A program made the translations under genes and the position numbers. Under the pieces are notes generated by a model. That model did no database searches, was not told where the DNA came from, and saw only the letters and a program-made list of their open reading frames with translations. Shown in pieces: positions 32,918 to 37,630 of a stretch of 37,630 bases of DNA (position 1 is the first letter of the stretch; the number at the start of each line of letters is the position of its first letter). The DNA comes from an uncultured Lachnospiraceae bacterium. GTDB taxonomy: Bacteria > Bacillota > Clostridia > Lachnospirales > Lachnospiraceae. Location: positions 1 to 37,630 of the forward strand of contig CANOFO010000018.1 of NCBI GenBank assembly GCA_947565305.1, given 5' to 3'.

Positions 32918-35900
32918 ATGGGAAGGAAGATTAGGAAATGTTTCTGTATTTTACTGGCGGCGTCATTGCTGTTCGGGGGAATGCCGCAGACTGCAGCTGC
33001 CGGAAATCAGAAGATAGTACAGCAGGATGTGTATAGCATGCAGGTGCAGGCGAGCCGTGCAAATGAGGAAAATGGAGTTACGGTCACAACACCAGAGGCT
33101 TTTATGGAGGCGTTGAGGCTTGGTAAAAGTCCGATTACAGTCGGAAATAGCATTACGGTTGACAATGGGGAAGATGCAGCGGATAAGAGGATGCTTCCGG
33201 TTGAGATTCCGGCGGATACCATCATACAAGGAGCGGAGGAGGTTGATGTCGATGTGAATTTCCGAAGCCCGCTTCAGATAAATGGGGACAGAGTTTGCTT
33301 CAGAAATATCAATTTAAGGTTTTTGTCTGGTAATGCAATGGGGAGTGTTCCGCACAGGGAGATTTTTCTTGCAGGGCACAGCCTGACGCTTGACAATGTA
33401 GGCACATATTTAAAAGGCGGTGATGGCGGCGAGGGTTCTATCGTAGGTTCAGAAAAAGAACAGCTTCCGACCGTGTATGCTGGTGGTTACACCGGGACCA
33501 GCAATGGGGAAAATGCCTCCCTGACGGTACAGAATTCCAATCAGGAGACGATGTTTCAGGCAATATATCTTGGGCATGGTGCGGAAAATGACAAAAAGGT
33601 TCCATATCAGGGAGAGGCTGTGCTGCACATGGATGCCGGGGCAACCGTGCGGGCTGGGGTGGATGCCTCTTTGAACAGCAAGGCAGAGATTGTTATTGCT
33701 GATGAGGAAAATACTTATGCCAGGGTGTCGGAAATATATGGCAATGAAAACACAACTGTGACGCTGAGCAAAAGCATTATGGAAAGGGCAACCGTGGTAA
33801 ATGTAGGAAATCTTGTTCTGCAGGAGGAGGCATGCCTGTCGTTGGCGGCAGCGGCCCTGCATCATGTTACGCTTAAAAGCGGCGCCTGCCTTGACTTAAA
33901 TGAGGCAGGGGATGTAATTATCTCTGGAGATTTTACTGCAGTAGAGAATCCGGCGGAAAAACGAGGGATTTTAGTTTTAAATCAGGATGGTTCAGTGACA
34001 ATTGAGGGAACTGTCACTGGAACCACACAATTCCAGACAAGAAGCCGCCTGTTTCCGGGAGGGCTTACGGTAGGCAAATCTTATATTATTACTGACCAGG
34101 AGGTCTCATCTGATAATAATTTTATATTATCTCAGGCAAACATTGATAGTGGTTATAAGCTTGTCTATTGCAACGGCGTTTGGAGTGCAGACAGAGAACA
34201 GATGGGGATTTTAAGTATCAGCAGGGTAGAAATCCTTTCCTCGCCGCACAAAGTTGACTTGAGGAATATTGTGGCAAATGAAGATGGTACAATTCCCGAT
34301 GAAACTGTGTATTTTGAAGTAAATTGGTATGATGGCAACGGAGAAAAAATCGGCGTAGACGTGGTCGATGAATATGGATTTTACTATGAAAGCTATGTTA
34401 TTCCCATTAAGACAGAATATTGGGAATCGAACGATACTGCCGTTTTGGATAAGACGGATTGGGGGCTGCCGGTTTTCCTGATGGGTTCGGAGGATAATCC
34501 TGGCAAGTATTATCTGCAGGCAGGTATTGGAGGACAGCCTGGGGATTATACGTTTTTGTTCTGTTCGGATGATCATTATGAAAAAACCTTAGACACAGTG
34601 GCAGATGTGAAAGCGTTAAGCGGTACAGTGCTGAAAGAACAGCGCGTGGTGTTCTATGACCAGGATGACAATGAGCCGGAAGAGCATGAGCATGTGTATC
34701 AGGAAACGGTGACAAAGCCAGCGACTTGTACTGCAGTAGGAGTGAAAACTTACCTATGCAGCTGCGGGGATAAATATACACAAATGATTGAGGCGTTGGG
34801 ACATCAGGAAGTGATAGATGAAGCAATAGCGCCGACAGAGACGATGGAAGGGAAGACGGAAGGAAGCCATTGCGGTGTCTGCGGAGCAATATTGAAAGAA
34901 CAGCAGGTGATTCCGGCAACCGGAGGAAACAAAGACCCGGAAGAGCATATCCATAGATACCAGGAGAGCGTGACAAAACCAGCAACCTGTACAGAAAAAG
35001 GAGTGAAGACCTACACTTGCAGTTGTGGGGAACAATATACAAGAGATATAGAGGCATTGGGACACCAGGAAGTGATAGATGCAGCAATTGCGCCGACAGA
35101 GACGACGGAAGGGAAGACGGAAGGAAGCCATTGCAGTGTCTGCGGTACGGTATTGAAAGAGCAGCAGGTGATTCCGGCAACCGGAGGAAATAAAGATCCA
35201 GAAGACCCTAAGGATCCGGAAGAGCATATTCATAGATACCAGGAGAGCGTGACAAAACAGGCAACCTGTACAGAAAAGGGAGTGAAAACGTATATTTGCA
35301 GCTGCGGACATAAATATACAAGAGATATAGCGGCGATGGGACATAAATTTACAGAAAGAAGAATTCCTGCTACATTAAATAAAGATGGAAATGTGCAGCA
35401 GGTCTGCAGTGTTTGTTCTGAAGCAGAGAATGTCAGTGTAATTTATCATGTACAGGAAATTACGTTAGATAAGACAGATTATGTATATAATGGAAAGGTA
35501 ATGGCACCAGCGCTGACAGTACAGGATAGCAAGGGCAGGACACTGGCTGCCAACCGTGATTATCAGGTAACTTACGCAGCAGGAAGGAAAAATCCCGGAG
35601 TCTATACGGTAACTGTTGCCTTTATGGGCAATTACAGCGGCAAAGCAGATGTGAACTTTACCATAAGGCCGAAAGGATGCAGCCTTGGTAAAATTGCTGC
35701 TAAGTCAAAGGGATTTCTGGCAACGTGGAAAAAGCAATCGGCACAGACCAGCGGTTACGAACTGCAGTATTGCACGGCAAGGAATTTTAAAGGCAGGACA
35801 GCAAAGACGGTCAACATCAAGAAGAATACTGCGGTTAAGAAGAAAATAACAAAGCTTAAGGCAAAGAAAAAGTATTTTGTAAGGATACGTACCTATAAGA

Positions 35901-35977
35901 CTGTGAAAGTGAATGGAAAGAGAAAGAATCTGTATTCTGACTGGTCGAAGCTGAAGGCTGTGCGGACAAAGAAATAG
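32918..35977 (+). CDS. Large secreted repeat protein with beta-helix-like N-terminus and cysteine-motif modules
   Basis: The 1019-residue protein has a signal peptide (about 1-28, PQTAAAG). Residues 45-430 are rich in short beta strands and Asn/Gly turns (INGDRVCFRNINLRF, LTLDNVGTYLKGGDGG), suggesting a pectate-lyase-like beta helix. A region of about 150 residues of unknown type follows, then three modules (590-676, 677-769, 770-847). Each has a Cys-Ser-Cys-Gly motif and, after GHQEV or its equivalent, a Cys-x2-Cys pair (CGVC, CSVC, CSVC), which may bind a metal or form disulfides. An Ig-like domain (845-916) and a lysine-rich Fn3-like tail (917-1019) like that of the endo-arabinanase close it. 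No LPXTG. It is probably a surface adhesin or carbohydrate-binding protein; no catalytic residues are recognised. GGAGGTAGTG precedes ATG 32918. Confidence 0.75.
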   Translation: MGRKIRKCFCILLAASLLFGGMPQTAAAGNQKIVQQDVYSMQVQASRANEENGVTVTTPEAFMEALRLGKSPITVGNSITVDNGEDAADKRMLPVEIPADTIIQGAEEVDVDVNFRSPLQINGDRVCFRNINLRFLSGNAMGSVPHREIFLAGHSLTLDNVGTYLKGGDGGEGSIVGSEKEQLPTVYAGGYTGTSNGENASLTVQNSNQETMFQAIYLGHGAENDKKVPYQGEAVLHMDAGATVRAGVDASLNSKAEIVIADEENTYARVSEIYGNENTTVTLSKSIMERATVVNVGNLVLQEEACLSLAAAALHHVTLKSGACLDLNEAGDVIISGDFTAVENPAEKRGILVLNQDGSVTIEGTVTGTTQFQTRSRLFPGGLTVGKSYIITDQEVSSDNNFILSQANIDSGYKLVYCNGVWSADREQMGILSISRVEILSSPHKVDLRNIVANEDGTIPDETVYFEVNWYDGNGEKIGVDVVDEYGFYYESYVIPIKTEYWESNDTAVLDKTDWGLPVFLMGSEDNPGKYYLQAGIGGQPGDYTFLFCSDDHYEKTLDTVADVKALSGTVLKEQRVVFYDQDDNEPEEHEHVYQETVTKPATCTAVGVKTYLCSCGDKYTQMIEALGHQEVIDEAIAPTETMEGKTEGSHCGVCGAILKEQQVIPATGGNKDPEEHIHRYQESVTKPATCTEKGVKTYTCSCGEQYTRDIEALGHQEVIDAAIAPTETTEGKTEGSHCSVCGTVLKEQQVIPATGGNKDPEDPKDPEEHIHRYQESVTKQATCTEKGVKTYICSCGHKYTRDIAAMGHKFTERRIPATLNKDGNVQQVCSVCSEAENVSVIYHVQEITLDKTDYVYNGKVMAPALTVQDSKGRTLAANRDYQVTYAAGRKNPGVYTVTVAFMGNYSGKADVNFTIRPKGCSLGKIAAKSKGFLATWKKQSAQTSGYELQYCTARNFKGRTAKTVNIKKNTAVKKKITKLKAKKKYFVRIRTYKTVKVNGKRKNLYSDWSKLKAVRTKK
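34685..35458 (+). repeat. Three coding repeats of about 260-280 bp
   Basis: Units begin at 34685, 34946 and 35225 with a HxHxYQE(T/S)VTK motif. The first two are nearly identical through ALGHQEVID and IAPTET to EQQVIPATGGNKDPEEH. The third keeps the first half closely but diverges after the AAMGHKFTERR segment. The high nucleotide identity suggests recent expansion and possible copy-number variation. Confidence 0.85.
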
Positions 35978-36015
35978 AATAGCAGATAACAGGAGTTTGA
36001 TGGGAGGTGGAAAAT

Positions 36016-37572
36016 ATGGCGATATATTTAAATACAAATGCAGCTTATAAAGACTTTGAGATGCTCAGGAATGACCGGTATTTTGTAGACAAATCTGCGA
36101 TGATAGAGAAGGTAAGTGAGCGTATTAAGACGAAGAACCGTTACTTGTGCATCACCAAACCGCGGCGTTTCGGGAAGACATCAGCGCTAAACATGCTGGG
36201 GGCTTATTATGGGAAAGCCTATCCTTCGGACGCCCTGTTTGAAGGTCTCGATATCAGCAAAAGCAAAAGCTATGCTTCACATCTGAATAAATATAATATC
36301 ATTAACATTAGTATGAACGGTTTGCCAGAAACTGGCAATACCTATGCAGATTATCTGGAATTGGTGGTAGAGTCAATCAAAGATGACATTAAGGAAGCTT
36401 ACCCGGAACTTGAAAAGAAAGAATTTCGTAGGCTGCCGGACCTGCTCGCAGCTACTGGGGATGAATTTATTTTCATTATTGACGAGTGGGATTATATATT
36501 CAGCCACGACCTGTACCGGGAGAACCAGAGCGATTTTCTTGAATTTTTAAGGTCGTTGCTGAAAGACCAGCCGTATGTGGCGCTTGCCTATATGACGGGT
36601 GTGCTTCCGATTAAGAAATACAGTACTGGTTCTGCGCTGAATATGTTTGACGAGTACACGATGCTGAATGATTCTTTCTTTGAGGAATACTTTGGATTTA
36701 CAGAGGAAGAGGTGGAGGCGCTCTGCAAAAAGCAGTCGAAATTATCGTTGGATGAGATTGCGGAATGGTACAATGGGTATGTTGCGGATGATGGGGGGAG
36801 GATTTATAACCCTCGTTCCGTGGTATTGGCATTGATTAATGGGAAATGCCAGAGTTACTGGACAAGGACGGGCAAGATGGATGAAGTCTTGTTTTTCCTC
36901 AAATATAACATTGGCGAGGTTCGCGATGATGTTGTGAAGATGGTGAACCATCTGCCGGTCAGGATGGAAATTAAAAAGGAGTATGCAGCCGGGCAGGGAA
37001 AACCTGGCAACAGGAAAGAAATATATGCGGCAATGATAATCTATGGGTTGTTGTCTTACTGTAATGGGGAATTAAGCATTCCTAATAAAGAGCTTATGAT
37101 GGAGTTTGAAAATGCGCTTGAAGACGATGAATTTGGTTATGTGGCAGAACTTGTGAGGAATTCGGAGGAAGTGCTGAATGCAACTATAGATATGAAAGAA
37201 GACATTGTCGTGTCGTATCTGCATAACATCCATAACAGCGAGATTCCAGTACTGAAATACAACGATGAGAACAGCCTGTCCTGCGTGGTGACGCTTGCCT
37301 ACCTCTCGGCGAGGAACAAGTACAAAATCGAGCGTGAAGAGAAGAGCGGCAAGGGGTTTGCGGATTTCATTTTCTATCCAAGGAGGAAAAACCTGCCGGG
37401 CATTATTGTTGAATTAAAGGCAGACAGTACGCCGGAGACTGCCATTGTGCAGATAAAGGAAAGAGAATACAGTGAAAAGCTGAAAAAGGAAAATGTGGAA
37501 AACATCCTTATGGTTGGAATTGGCTATGACACAAATAAGAAAGAGCACCAGTGCAAGATAGAAGAAATATAA
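36016..37572 (+). CDS. AAA-ATPase-like protein with C-terminal PD-(D/E)XK nuclease domain
   Basis: The 518-residue protein belongs to the widespread AAA-ATPase_like/PDDEXK_9 family of anaerobes. The N-terminus has YFVDKSAMIEK, then a P-loop KPRRFGKTSALNML (residues 48-61, Lys54) and Walker B FIFIIDEWD. The C-terminus holds the nuclease core, GKGFADFIFYP and then GIIVELKAD, the D-...-E-x-K pattern, followed by an Ile-Lys-Glu-Arg helix. The function is not established; such proteins are often present in many copies per genome and have been linked to mobile elements or defence only by inference. ATG 36016 is used rather than GTG 36007 because GGGAGGTG at 36002-36009 is its ribosome binding site. 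It lies about 38 nt after the secreted protein with no terminator between. Confidence 0.88.
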   Translation: MAIYLNTNAAYKDFEMLRNDRYFVDKSAMIEKVSERIKTKNRYLCITKPRRFGKTSALNMLGAYYGKAYPSDALFEGLDISKSKSYASHLNKYNIINISMNGLPETGNTYADYLELVVESIKDDIKEAYPELEKKEFRRLPDLLAATGDEFIFIIDEWDYIFSHDLYRENQSDFLEFLRSLLKDQPYVALAYMTGVLPIKKYSTGSALNMFDEYTMLNDSFFEEYFGFTEEEVEALCKKQSKLSLDEIAEWYNGYVADDGGRIYNPRSVVLALINGKCQSYWTRTGKMDEVLFFLKYNIGEVRDDVVKMVNHLPVRMEIKKEYAAGQGKPGNRKEIYAAMIIYGLLSYCNGELSIPNKELMMEFENALEDDEFGYVAELVRNSEEVLNATIDMKEDIVVSYLHNIHNSEIPVLKYNDENSLSCVVTLAYLSARNKYKIEREEKSGKGFADFIFYPRRKNLPGIIVELKADSTPETAIVQIKEREYSEKLKKENVENILMVGIGYDTNKKEHQCKIEEI

Positions 37573-37590
37573 CTCAAAGCTTAATTGCAA

Positions 37591-37626
37591 AAGTAACTTC
37601 CAGTGCAGAAGTAAATTCTACTGCAC
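37591..37626 (+). repeat. Imperfect tandem 18-nt repeat at the window edge
   Basis: AAGTAACTTCCAGTGCAG is followed directly by AAGTAAATTCTACTGCAC (14 of 18 identical). The pattern may continue beyond the window. No gene or terminator is seen in the last 58 bases. Confidence 0.4.
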
Positions 37627-37630
37627 GTTA

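Noticed and set aside
34685-35400. CRISPR-like regular repeats
   Set aside because: The units are about 260-280 bp, coding and in frame, and no short repeats with unique spacers occur anywhere in the window.

Overview
The window looks like chromosomal DNA from a motile, butyrate-forming member of the Lachnospiraceae (Clostridia). The grounds are Gram-positive style ribosome binding sites (AGGAGG) before almost every gene, two chemoreceptors, a CoA-transferase with the sequence hallmarks of gut butyryl-CoA:acetate CoA-transferases, and large secreted enzymes that end in lysine-rich Ig-like/Fn3-like tails typical of this family. No rRNA, tRNA, CRISPR array, prophage or complete transposon was seen.

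Positions 1-1850 are AT-rich and weakly organised: a partial membrane protein, a GNAT acetyltransferase, stretches without a convincing gene, and a small membrane protein. An aldo/keto reductase with two C-terminal 4Fe-4S motifs follows.

Positions 3071-25350 form an arabinan/arabinose utilisation region interrupted by a few housekeeping genes. It contains a secreted endo-arabinanase (GH43 with the GH43_C domain), then nth and a DUF1015 gene, then a Cache-type chemoreceptor in apparent operon with an orphan AraC-type response regulator. Next come a divergent GntR/LacI-type repressor (AraR) and a CUT2 sugar ABC transporter with one binding lipoprotein, one double ATPase and two different permeases (the YtfQRT-YjfF layout). 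Two very large paralogous secreted GH43 enzymes end the block. The likely flow is: secreted GH43 enzymes cut arabinan side chains and backbone at the cell surface, the transporter imports the released arabinose (possibly the furanose form), AraR represses the system without sugar, and the chemoreceptor/regulator pair may couple sugar sensing to transcription. The intracellular arabinose enzymes (AraA, AraB, AraD) are not in the window.

Positions 25360-32800 are core metabolism: butyryl-CoA:acetate CoA-transferase on the minus strand, a membrane-embedded chemoreceptor with an AIM24-family gene, metK under a SAM-I riboswitch, a DUF3783 gene and a dGTPase. From 32800 to the end there is a large secreted repeat protein with cysteine-motif modules, followed closely by an AAA-ATPase/PD-(D/E)XK protein.

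The most interesting structures outside the plain gene list are: a 19-nt box shared by the promoters of two GH43 genes; palindromic or half-site operator candidates near the araR and GH43 promoters; a 14-bp perfect hairpin plus a 17-bp direct repeat between the binding-protein and ATPase genes; the chemoreceptor-response regulator pair without a kinase; and the unassigned N-terminal modules of the two large GH43 enzymes.
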